In this document: one piece after another, positions 34,436 to 42,125 of the stretch
Numbering within the stretch: position 1 is the first letter of the stretch
Layout of the letters: each line of letters starts with the position of its first letter
Source: an uncultured Oscillospiraceae bacterium
GTDB taxonomy: Bacteria > Bacillota > Clostridia > Oscillospirales > Ruminococcaceae
Length of the DNA stretch: 64,000 nt
Reading direction: 5' to 3'
Assembly (NCBI GenBank): GCA_934466475.1
Contig: CAKSLI010000009.1
Location: 1-64,000 of the forward strand
The notes under the pieces: model-generated
The model's database searches: none
What the model saw: only the letters and a program-made list of their open reading frames with translations
What the model was told of the DNA's origin: nothing
Position numbers and translations under genes: made by a program

Positions 34436-35221
34436 ATGTCAGAGATCTGGGGAATAATTCAGAACAACTTTGTTGTCGTGATAATGGTGCTGGCCAGGGT
34501 CAGCGGCATTTTCACCTTTAATCCGATATTTTCGCGCAACGGCGTCCCGAACATGATGAAAGCGGGAATGTCCCTCATGCTGGCGATCGTTATGGCAACG
34601 GCGGGGGATTTCAGCTACACTATTCCGAACGGGCTTCTGCCGTTTGCATTTGATATAGCAAAGGAGCTCCTTGTGGGCTTCACACTGGGATTTTTCGTGA
34701 ACGTCATGCTCCAGCTTTTCAGCTATGCGGGCGAGCTGGCGGATTTCCAGATAGGTCTGTCGATGGCAAAGAGCTACGACCCGACTTTTGGTACATCCAG
34801 CCTTATCACGCAGTATTACAGCTACTGGTTCATGATATATTTCTTTATGGTGGGCGGACATCTGTCCTACATAAAGCTGTTCGCGGTCTCCTATGAAACG
34901 ATCCCGATAGGGTTCAGCGACTTCAACATCAACGTGGCGTACATCATCGTGACCTACCTTGAAACGGTGATAACCCTCGGTCTGAAGCTCGCGATGCCGA
35001 TAGTCGCCTCGGAGCTCGTCACGGAGTTCTGCATAGGCGTGCTTATGAAGGCGGTTCCCTCTATCCATGTGTTCGTGCTGAACGTGCAGATAAAGATGCT
35101 GGTGGGATTTGTCGTGCTGGCAGGGAGCTGCACCATGACGGCAGGTTTCATGCAGGACATCATGGATCTGATGTTCACCAACCTGAACAACCTCATTCCG
35201 CAGATGGCGGGTATAGGATAG
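34436..35221 (+). CDS. fliR: flagellar export protein FliR
   Basis: A 261-residue multi-helix export-gate subunit. Typical segments: VLARVSGIFTFNPIFSRNGVP (residues about 16-36), AFDIAKELLVGFTLGFFVNVML, GELADFQIGLSMAKSYDPTFG and a C-terminal helix region. With FliP and FliQ it forms the export channel; flhB, its gate-clamping partner, follows in 18 bp. Confidence 0.94.
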   Translation: MSEIWGIIQNNFVVVIMVLARVSGIFTFNPIFSRNGVPNMMKAGMSLMLAIVMATAGDFSYTIPNGLLPFAFDIAKELLVGFTLGFFVNVMLQLFSYAGELADFQIGLSMAKSYDPTFGTSSLITQYYSYWFMIYFFMVGGHLSYIKLFAVSYETIPIGFSDFNINVAYIIVTYLETVITLGLKLAMPIVASELVTEFCIGVLMKAVPSIHVFVLNVQIKMLVGFVVLAGSCTMTAGFMQDIMDLMFTNLNNLIPQMAGIG

Positions 35222-35239
35222 CGCTGAAAGGGCGGTACT

Positions 35240-36304
35240 ATGGCAGGAGAAGAAAAAACCGAAAAAGCCACCCCAAAAAAGCGCAAGGATCAGCGCAAGG
35301 AGGGAAATGTCCTCCAGTCACGCGAGATAGTCACGGCGGCTTCCGTGCTGGGTATTTTCGCTTCCATGAGGCTGCTGATAGGCTTCATCACCAAGGCTAT
35401 GCTGTCCTACACAGGCTCGGTTTTCGAACAGGTCGGGACAATGTCGGTCTCCACCGATACCATAATGTCCATTTTTGTGGATGTGATAACGATAGTGGCG
35501 GTGTGCGTGGGTCCCATGTGCCTTATCGCGATAGCGCTGGGCATAATCCCGACAGTGGCGCAGACCCGCGGTCTTTTCACCATGAAGGCGCTAAAGCCAA
35601 AATTCTCCCGGCTGAATCCGCTTTCAGGAATCAAGAAGCTGTTCTCGCTTCAGTCGATAGTCGGCATTTTGAAGGGACTTATCGAGGTAATAATCATCAG
35701 CGTTGTCATCTACAACGAGATACGCGACAGGCTCCCTAAATTCGTGGCGCTTATGAACGCCGGAGTAATGCAGGGCATAACCTACGCGGCGCTGACGATA
35801 TTCGATATGGTCATGCTTATATGCATAATGCTGGTGTTTGTTGCAGCGGCTGATTTCCTCTTCCAGTGGTGGCAGTTTGAGAAGAAGCTCAAAATGTCCA
35901 AGCAGGAGGTCAAGGAGGAGTTCAAGCAGATGGAGGGAGACCCCCAGATAAAGAGCAAGATAAAGCAGCGGCAGCAGCAGATGGCTACCCAGCGCATGAT
36001 GCAGGACGTCCCCAAGGCGGACGTGGTAGTCAGAAACCCTACGCACTATGCAGTCGCGCTGAAATACGACCAGGACAAGAACAACGCTCCGCAGGTGGTG
36101 GCGAAGGGCAAGGACCTCCTCGCGCTCAGGATAGTACAGATAGCCGAAGAAAACGGCGTAATGGCTATCGAGAATCCGCCGCTGGCGCGCTCGCTGTACA
36201 GTATGGTGGATATCGGCAGGGAAATTCCCGCCGAGCTCTACAATGCCGTGGCTGAGGTGCTCACCGTGGTCTACCGCGAGAAGCACAAGTCGATTCACGC
36301 TTAA
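35240..36304 (+). CDS. flhB: flagellar export switch protein FlhB
   Basis: A 354-residue export-gate protein that switches secretion from hook to filament substrates. N-terminal basic EKTEKATPKKRKDQRKEGNV (about residues 4-23), four membrane helices, then the cytoplasmic autocleaving domain with the NPTH site in VVVRNPTHYAVALKYD (Asn about residue 266). The full C-terminal fragment follows. A GGGCGGTACT site precedes the ATG. Confidence 0.95.
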   Translation: MAGEEKTEKATPKKRKDQRKEGNVLQSREIVTAASVLGIFASMRLLIGFITKAMLSYTGSVFEQVGTMSVSTDTIMSIFVDVITIVAVCVGPMCLIAIALGIIPTVAQTRGLFTMKALKPKFSRLNPLSGIKKLFSLQSIVGILKGLIEVIIISVVIYNEIRDRLPKFVALMNAGVMQGITYAALTIFDMVMLICIMLVFVAAADFLFQWWQFEKKLKMSKQEVKEEFKQMEGDPQIKSKIKQRQQQMATQRMMQDVPKADVVVRNPTHYAVALKYDQDKNNAPQVVAKGKDLLALRIVQIAEENGVMAIENPPLARSLYSMVDIGREIPAELYNAVAEVLTVVYREKHKSIHA

Positions 36305-36359
36305 CACTACATTTTTCGATACAATTCGTTAAGATATACAGAAAAAATACAGAGAGGAG

Positions 36360-38459
36360 ATGGACAGCATAGTACGCAAGCTTCTGAGTAACTCATTCGT
36401 TCTGTTTGTCATCTTCATAGTTATTGCGATAATCATTCCGCTGCCCAGCTGGCTGCTGGATTTCCTGATACTGCTGAATATCTCCCTGAGCCTTATCATC
36501 CTTGTCATGACCATGTTCATCAAGGAGGCGCTGGAGTTCTCGGTATTCCCGACAGTGCTGCTGCTGACGACCGTACTGCGACTGTCGCTGAACGTTTCCA
36601 CCACGAGAGGCATCCTCTCCAGCGGATATGCGGGAGCCGTAATAGCGGCATTCGGACAATTCGTAATGGGTGGCGACGCTATCGTCGGCTTCCTGATATT
36701 CATAATCATCGTATTGGTAAACTTCATCGTAATCACCAAGGGCTCCGAGCGAGTATCCGAGGTTGCTGCACGATTCACACTGGACGCAATGCCCGGTAAG
36801 CAGATGGCGATAGACGCCGACCTCAACGCCGGCATAATCAACGAGGAGCAGGCGAAAAAGCGCAGAAACAACGTACAGCGCGAGGCTGACTTCTACGGCT
36901 CCATGGACGGTGCCACGAAGTTCGTAAAGGGCGACGCGATAATGTCCATCGTGACCACCCTCGTGAACCTCATCGGCGGCGTTATCATAGGAATGGTGCG
37001 CGGCGGCGGTGATTTCAACACTATCCTGAACACGTATTCACTGGCAACGGTCGGCGATGGTCTGTGCTCGCAGATCCCTGCGCTGCTCATCTCCGTTGCG
37101 ACCGGTATGATAGTTACCCGCGCTGCGAGCGAGGACAGCCTTATCAATGATATCAAGACCCAGTTCACGGCGCAGCCTTTCGTGCTGATGATCGCCGGAA
37201 TCGTCATGGTAGTTATGATGGTCATTCCGGGATTCCCGACCGTTGTCTGCCTTATACTCGGCGTACTGCTGATACTTGCTTCCGTCCTGCTCAACCGCAA
37301 CAAGAAGAAAATGGCGGAGCTGGAGCTTGCACAGCGCAAGAAAGCCGAGGAAAAGGAGATGGAGAAGCTCCCGGCGGACAACGACTACTACCGCGATATC
37401 GACAATGTATTCAAGCTGCTCAACGTTGAGCCCATCGAGATGGAATTCGGTTACAGCCTGCTGCGGCTGGTCGATGAGAAATCCGGCGGCAACTTCATTG
37501 AGCGAGTCGTCATCTTCCGAAAGCAGTTCGCGCTTGATATGGGTATGGTTATCCCGTCCGTCCGTATGACGGATAACCCGGAGATAAACCCGAATATGTA
37601 CATCATCAAGATAAAGGGCGAGGAAGTCGCCCGCGGTGAGATACTCGTTGACCACTACCTCGCACTGGACAGCGGCGACGTTACCCAGCAGATAGAGGGC
37701 ATAGACACTGTGGAGCCGGCGTTCGGGCTCCCGGCGAAGTGGATATCCGAGGACAAGAAGATCATGGCGGACGTTGCCGGTTACACCCTGATAGATCCGG
37801 TTTCCGTTATGATAACCCACTGGTCGGAGATAATGAAGCGTTACGCTTACGAGCTCCTGTCCAGGCAGGACGTCAACACTATGCTGGAAAACGTCAAGAA
37901 GACGAATCCTATCGTGGTGGACGATATTATACCGAAAGTCATATCCGTGGGATATTTGCAGAAAATCCTCGCAAATCTGCTTAAAGAGGGTATTCCGATA
38001 CGCGACCTTGAAACAATCCTTGAGACCATTGGCGACCACGCCAACGTGCTGAAGGATATGGACATCGTGACGGAGTACGTCCGCCAGTCGCTGAAGCGCA
38101 CGATAACGCACCGCTTCGCCGAGGCGAACTCCCTGCGCGTGATAACCCTCGATACGCAGATAGAGGATATGATAGTAAGCTCCGTGAAGAAATCCGACCA
38201 GGGAAGCTACCTTGCGATGGCTCCGGACATGATACAGCGTATCGTTTCCGCCTCAAACCGCGAGATAGACAAGATAAAGGACGTAATACCGACAGTCATA
38301 ATCCTGACCTCGCCGGTGGTGCGCATCTATTACAAAAAGCTCACGGAGCAGTTCATTCCGAACATCACTGTGCTGTCTTACAGCGAGATAGATTCCACGG
38401 CGCAGATCCAGGCGATAGGCAACATTTCGCTCAACGCCGCGGCGGTACCCGCCGTATAA
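36360..38459 (+). CDS. flhA: flagellar export gate protein FlhA
   Basis: A 699-residue major export-gate protein. About eight membrane helices lie in the first ~320 residues (SFVLFVIFIVIAIIIPLPSW; LLDFLILLNISLSLIILVM), with the conserved FHIPEP-type loop (RFTLDAMPGKQMAIDADLNAG). A large cytoplasmic nonamer-forming domain docks chaperone-substrate complexes. The ATG at 36360 abuts its AGAGAGGAG ribosome site, an unusually tight spacing. In most Clostridia flhF and flhG follow flhA; here fliA follows after 26 bp. Confidence 0.94.
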   Translation: MDSIVRKLLSNSFVLFVIFIVIAIIIPLPSWLLDFLILLNISLSLIILVMTMFIKEALEFSVFPTVLLLTTVLRLSLNVSTTRGILSSGYAGAVIAAFGQFVMGGDAIVGFLIFIIIVLVNFIVITKGSERVSEVAARFTLDAMPGKQMAIDADLNAGIINEEQAKKRRNNVQREADFYGSMDGATKFVKGDAIMSIVTTLVNLIGGVIIGMVRGGGDFNTILNTYSLATVGDGLCSQIPALLISVATGMIVTRAASEDSLINDIKTQFTAQPFVLMIAGIVMVVMMVIPGFPTVVCLILGVLLILASVLLNRNKKKMAELELAQRKKAEEKEMEKLPADNDYYRDIDNVFKLLNVEPIEMEFGYSLLRLVDEKSGGNFIERVVIFRKQFALDMGMVIPSVRMTDNPEINPNMYIIKIKGEEVARGEILVDHYLALDSGDVTQQIEGIDTVEPAFGLPAKWISEDKKIMADVAGYTLIDPVSVMITHWSEIMKRYAYELLSRQDVNTMLENVKKTNPIVVDDIIPKVISVGYLQKILANLLKEGIPIRDLETILETIGDHANVLKDMDIVTEYVRQSLKRTITHRFAEANSLRVITLDTQIEDMIVSSVKKSDQGSYLAMAPDMIQRIVSASNREIDKIKDVIPTVIILTSPVVRIYYKKLTEQFIPNITVLSYSEIDSTAQIQAIGNISLNAAAVPAV

Positions 38460-38485
38460 CGCACGTGTGACAAGGAGGGAGTAGC

Positions 38486-39259
38486 ATGGAAAGCAGCGTT
38501 ACCGCGGCTCTTCTTGAAGAGTACGGCATGAGCCGCGATATGGCAGTGCGCAACGAGATAGTCCTGAAGAATCTCGGACTGGTGCGCGCCTGTGCGCTTT
38601 CCCTGCGCAACACATACGTCAGGTACGGTGATACGGACGATGTGATAAACGAGGGAGTTATCGCCCTCATGGACGCCATCGAGAGCTTCGACCCCACAAA
38701 AGGCGCCAAGTTCGAGACCTACGCCTCGCTGAAAATACGCGGCGCGATAATAGATTATGTCCGTAAACAGGATTGGGTTCCAAGACCTGTAAGAAAATTT
38801 GCCCGCGACCTTGACAACGCGAACACTATATTGTATAATCAATATGATAGGGTCCCGACCAACGAGGAGCTCGCAGAATACCTTGATATTTCAGAGGAAA
38901 GGCTGCTGCGCGGCATGGCGGACGCCTCCAACACCGTTACGCTCTCATTTGAGGAGCTGTTGTACGAGGATAATTTCGAGGACAGCGCAGTCCAGGCTGA
39001 CGGGACCGATTCCCGCCTTATGCGGGAGGAGCTCCGCGGGGTTATCGCGAAGGCGATAGATTCCCTGAAGGAAAAGGAGCGCCAGGTCATAACCCTTTAC
39101 TATTACAAAAGCATGAAGTATTCCGATATCGCAAAGGTGATAGGCGTGTCGGAATCCCGAGTGTGCCAGATAAACACCAAGGCAATGCTGTCGCTTAAAG
39201 CGGCTCTCGAGCCATACATCAAGGGGACAGCGGCGAACAGACGGGAGGAAAAGCTGTGA
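38486..39259 (+). CDS. fliA: RNA polymerase sigma-28 factor FliA/SigD
   Basis: A 257-residue sigma-28 for late flagellar and chemotaxis genes. Region 2 is visible in VINEGVIALMDAIESFDPTKGAKFETYASLKIRGAIIDYVRKQDWVPR (residues about 52-100). Region 3 is EELAEYLDISEERL, and region 4 (KEKERQVITLYYYKSMKYSDIAKVIGVSESRVCQI) carries the -35 binding HTH. ACAAGGAGGGAGTAGC precedes the ATG. Its stop overlaps the next gene (GTGA). No matching late promoter was confidently found in this window. Confidence 0.93.
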   Translation: MESSVTAALLEEYGMSRDMAVRNEIVLKNLGLVRACALSLRNTYVRYGDTDDVINEGVIALMDAIESFDPTKGAKFETYASLKIRGAIIDYVRKQDWVPRPVRKFARDLDNANTILYNQYDRVPTNEELAEYLDISEERLLRGMADASNTVTLSFEELLYEDNFEDSAVQADGTDSRLMREELRGVIAKAIDSLKEKERQVITLYYYKSMKYSDIAKVIGVSESRVCQINTKAMLSLKAALEPYIKGTAANRREEKL

Positions 39260-39990
39260 ACAGAGGCTACTATTACGCCTGCAACGGCATGATAATCAAC
39301 CAGCGCAAGCTGGACTGCATAGGCAACAACCTCACAAACATGACGACTCCGGGCTACAAGCGCGACACGATAATCACACAGCGCTTCAACGAGCAGATGA
39401 TACTTGTCAAGCACCGCGAGGAGCTTTCCGGAACGTTTGCTGAGACCTACGTTGACAATTCCTACACCGATCTCCAGCAGGGGACGTTCGAGTACACCAA
39501 CACTCCGTTCGATGTGGCTATAAACGGTGATGTTTACTTTAACATCAACAGCTACACCGGCGAGCAGATGCTCACCAGGAACGGTCAGTGGGAGCTTGAC
39601 GGCGAGGGCTACCTCTGCCTGTCCAATTCCGGCAGGATACTCGGCGAGAACGGCGAGATATACCTCGGAAATAAGGATTTCACCATCGACAACGACGGCG
39701 TCATCTATCAGGACGGTCAGGTGGTGGATAAGCTCCTGCTTTCCTACATCGACCCGCAGGGCAATGTTGACAAGTTCGGCGCGAATATGTTCACCTCAGT
39801 GCAGGCAGGCGCGGTTCCCGAGGGTACGCAGTACGAGATAATCCAGGGCGCATATGAGCGCTCCAATATAGACGTAAACTATGAGATGACCATGATGATG
39901 AATGCCAACCGTATTTACGAGGCTTCCAGCTCCATGGCAAAGCTGCTGGATTCCATGAACCAGAAGTCCACATCTCTCTGCAAGATCTGA
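39256..39990 (+). CDS. flagellar rod/hook-basal body protein (FlgF/FlhO-like)
   Basis: A 244-residue axial rod protein. N-terminal YYACNGMIINQRKLDCIGNNLTNMTTPGYKRD, a central variable domain starting TPFDVAINGDVYFNINSYTGEQMLTRNG, and a C-terminal helix IQGAYERSNIDVNYEMTMMMNANRIYEA. It is the first of two tandem flgF/flgG-type genes (flhO-flhP arrangement of Bacillus). GTG start overlapping the fliA stop. Confidence 0.9.
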   Translation: MNRGYYYACNGMIINQRKLDCIGNNLTNMTTPGYKRDTIITQRFNEQMILVKHREELSGTFAETYVDNSYTDLQQGTFEYTNTPFDVAINGDVYFNINSYTGEQMLTRNGQWELDGEGYLCLSNSGRILGENGEIYLGNKDFTIDNDGVIYQDGQVVDKLLLSYIDPQGNVDKFGANMFTSVQAGAVPEGTQYEIIQGAYERSNIDVNYEMTMMMNANRIYEASSSMAKLLDSMNQKSTSLCKI

Positions 39991-40001
39991 GGAGTTAAGT
40001 A

Positions 40002-40727
40002 ATGAATATAGCTTTTCACACCGGAAAATCCGCAATGATCGCTCAGGCGCAGGCTCTGAACGTATACGGCAATAACATTGCAAATATCAACACCTACGGC
40101 TATCAGACTGTCCGCCCTTCATTTTCGGACTGCCTGTACTCCGTTCAGCGCTCCACCGAACCTGAATGGCAGACCGGGCACGGCACGTATATCCAGCATA
40201 CCGGCGTCATGTACGATGAGAGCCAGTTCTATTTCACCGAGCAGCCGCTTGATTACGCGCTGCCAAACGAGGGCTTCTTTGCGGTGGAGGACCGCTACGG
40301 CGATATAAACTACACCCGTGACGGCGCGTTCTCCATGACCCAGGCGGACACCGGCGAGTGGTATCTCGTGACAGGAAGCGGCGAGTATGTCCTTGATTAC
40401 GACAGGAACAGGATCGTTGTTCCGTTCAATGATGACGGCACTGCCGCTGATTACAGCGCGCTCAGCGACATGATCGGCGTGTTCAGGTTCGAGAATGTAT
40501 ACGGCATTGATTCCGCTGCCGACAACCGCTATTCGGCTACCGCGAGAAGCGGCGAGCCTGTTGCGGAGCGTGATTTCCAGAAGCTTCAGGGAGCTCTCGT
40601 TACATCAAACGTGAACCTTGCAGACCAGATGGTGAAGCTAATCGAGACCCAGCGTGCATACCAGATAAGCTCGCGCGTTGTGACGACCTCCGATGAATTC
40701 ACGCGTATCGCGAACAATCTCAGATAA
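40002..40727 (+). CDS. flgG: flagellar distal rod protein (FlgG/FlhP-like)
   Basis: A 241-residue rod protein. Its N-terminus, AQALNVYGNNIANINTYGYQTVRP, and C-terminus, LVTSNVNLADQMVKLIETQRAYQISSRVVTTSDE, are the classic FlgG ends. The middle contains PLDYALPNEGFFAVEDRYGDINYTRDG. It lies 11 bp after the first rod gene and would form the distal rod. The FlgG versus FlgF assignment of the two tandem copies is by order and is not certain. Confidence 0.9.
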   Translation: MNIAFHTGKSAMIAQAQALNVYGNNIANINTYGYQTVRPSFSDCLYSVQRSTEPEWQTGHGTYIQHTGVMYDESQFYFTEQPLDYALPNEGFFAVEDRYGDINYTRDGAFSMTQADTGEWYLVTGSGEYVLDYDRNRIVVPFNDDGTAADYSALSDMIGVFRFENVYGIDSAADNRYSATARSGEPVAERDFQKLQGALVTSNVNLADQMVKLIETQRAYQISSRVVTTSDEFTRIANNLR

Positions 40728-40742
40728 ACTCAGGAGTAACAA

Positions 40743-41360
40743 ATGCTGAAGAATTACGATGAACTCTCGTCGGTAGCCATTGACTGCCTGCGCGAGATAG
40801 GAAATATAGGTTCCGGAAGCGCGGCCTCCTCGCTTTCACAGATGCTTGGAAAGCCGATAGAAATGCGTGTGCCGGACGTGTGCGTGCTTGAGTATCAGCA
40901 GATAATCGACACCATGGGCGGTCCTGAAAAGGTCATTACCGGTATCCTGGTAAGGCTCCAGGGAGATATCAAGGGAATGATGATGTTCCTGCTGGAGGAC
41001 AGCTTCGCACAGGTGGTGCTCTCCACGTTTATGAGCCAGGAGAAGATAGAGCTGACAAAGCTTGACGACATGCAGCTCTCAGTCATCACTGAGATGGGCA
41101 ATATCATGGCGGGAAGCTATCTTCGCGCCCTCTCGACCCTGACCGGGCTCACGATAGATATGGAGATACCCTCCATGACAGTTGACATGCTGGGTGCTAT
41201 AATGAGCGTCCCGATAACGGAATTTGCTCAGGTGGGAGACAAGGTGCTCTTCATTGATGATGGATTTTCCATTGACGGTGTGGACATCAAGTCCAACATC
41301 ATTCTTATCCCGGAGATGGAATCTCTGGAGACCCTTATGAAGAAACTTGGTGTTATGTAA
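40743..41360 (+). CDS. cheC: CheY-P phosphatase CheC
   Basis: A 205-residue CheC. Both catalytic [DS]xxxExxN motifs are present (DCLREIGN near residue 14 and SVITEMGN near 115), so it should be an active CheY-P phosphatase. It probably binds and is activated by CheD, encoded in a TAATG overlap immediately downstream. With FliY this operon encodes two CheY-P phosphatases. Confidence 0.94.
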   Translation: MLKNYDELSSVAIDCLREIGNIGSGSAASSLSQMLGKPIEMRVPDVCVLEYQQIIDTMGGPEKVITGILVRLQGDIKGMMMFLLEDSFAQVVLSTFMSQEKIELTKLDDMQLSVITEMGNIMAGSYLRALSTLTGLTIDMEIPSMTVDMLGAIMSVPITEFAQVGDKVLFIDDGFSIDGVDIKSNIILIPEMESLETLMKKLGVM

Positions 41361-41839
41361 TGGCTAACCTGACGATAGGCATATCTGACCTGAAGGTATG
41401 CAGACCGCCGGATGTCCTCGTGACCTACGCACTGGGCTCGTGCGTTGGAATATGTCTGCTGGACAGCGTTGCGGGAGTCGGCGGAATGTCGCACATAATG
41501 CTTCCGGACAGCACACAGGCCACCAACGGCGCTGCGACCCCCATGCGTTTCGCGGATACCGCGGTGCCCATGCTGGTTCACGAAATGGTGAAGCTGGGCG
41601 CGAGCCGGTCCCGCATAAAGGCGAAGATAGCCGGCGGCGCGGTGATGTTCGCGGCGGCAAGCGACAGATTCAACATCGGCGAGCGTAATATTCAGGCGGT
41701 AAAGGCGGCTCTCCGCAAGGAGGGTATCCCGATAATCGCCGAGGACACCGGGCTCAACTACGGACGCACCGTGTTCTTCTATCCGGAAACAGGCATCATG
41801 GAGGTCAGGGCGGCCGCCATGGGAAACAAGCAGTGTTGA
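41360..41839 (+). CDS. cheD: chemoreceptor glutamine deamidase CheD
   Basis: A 159-residue CheD. The catalytic cysteine lies in YALGSCVGICLLD (about residue 30) and the histidine in GVGGMSHIMLPD (about residue 45). The glycine-rich KAKIAGGAVMF segment and the C-terminal RTVFFYPETGIMEVR are conserved. It deamidates receptors and pairs with CheC for adaptation. Last gene of the flagellar operon; a terminator starts 24 bp after the stop. Confidence 0.94.
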   Translation: MANLTIGISDLKVCRPPDVLVTYALGSCVGICLLDSVAGVGGMSHIMLPDSTQATNGAATPMRFADTAVPMLVHEMVKLGASRSRIKAKIAGGAVMFAAASDRFNIGERNIQAVKAALRKEGIPIIAEDTGLNYGRTVFFYPETGIMEVRAAAMGNKQC

Positions 41840-41863
41840 TCCCCGCAGGCGGGTTATATTTCG

Positions 41864-41895
41864 GCGGCTGTATGTTGAATACGGCTGCTTTTTGT
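41864..41895 (+). terminator. terminator of the flagellar/chemotaxis operon
   Basis: Stem GCGGCTGTAT (41864-41873) pairs with ATACGGCTGC (41879-41888), with two G-U pairs in RNA and loop GTTGA, then TTTTTGTT. It closes the 26-kb operon. Confidence 0.8.
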
Positions 41896-42002
41896 TCCTT
41901 TCGGGATATGCGATGTTAGCATATACTAAGTGTATATCGTGCATAAATGTGTCAGGAATTGGTGCACCTTGTACAAAGAATCTGAAAAAATCGGTTTAGG
42001 TA

Positions 42003-42031
42003 TTTACAAATTGAAGAATTTGTGCTATGAT
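42003..42031 (+). promoter_or_regulatory. sigma-A promoter of nifJ
   Basis: TTTACA (42003-42008), 17-nt spacer, TATGAT (42026-42031). The leader to the ATG at 42126 is about 85 nt and ends with AAGGAGG. Confidence 0.65.
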
Positions 42032-42125
42032 AATAGATAAGCTGAAACAAATACGCCGTCCGGGATCCCAGGCGGTCAACTGCGGACAGATTTCCTGTCT
42101 GTAATATTAAGGAGGAAAAAATCCA

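Noticed and set aside
37038..38111. 357-residue open frame antisense to flhA
   Set aside because: Low-complexity shadow peptide rich in His/Asp/Arg; not a plausible protein.
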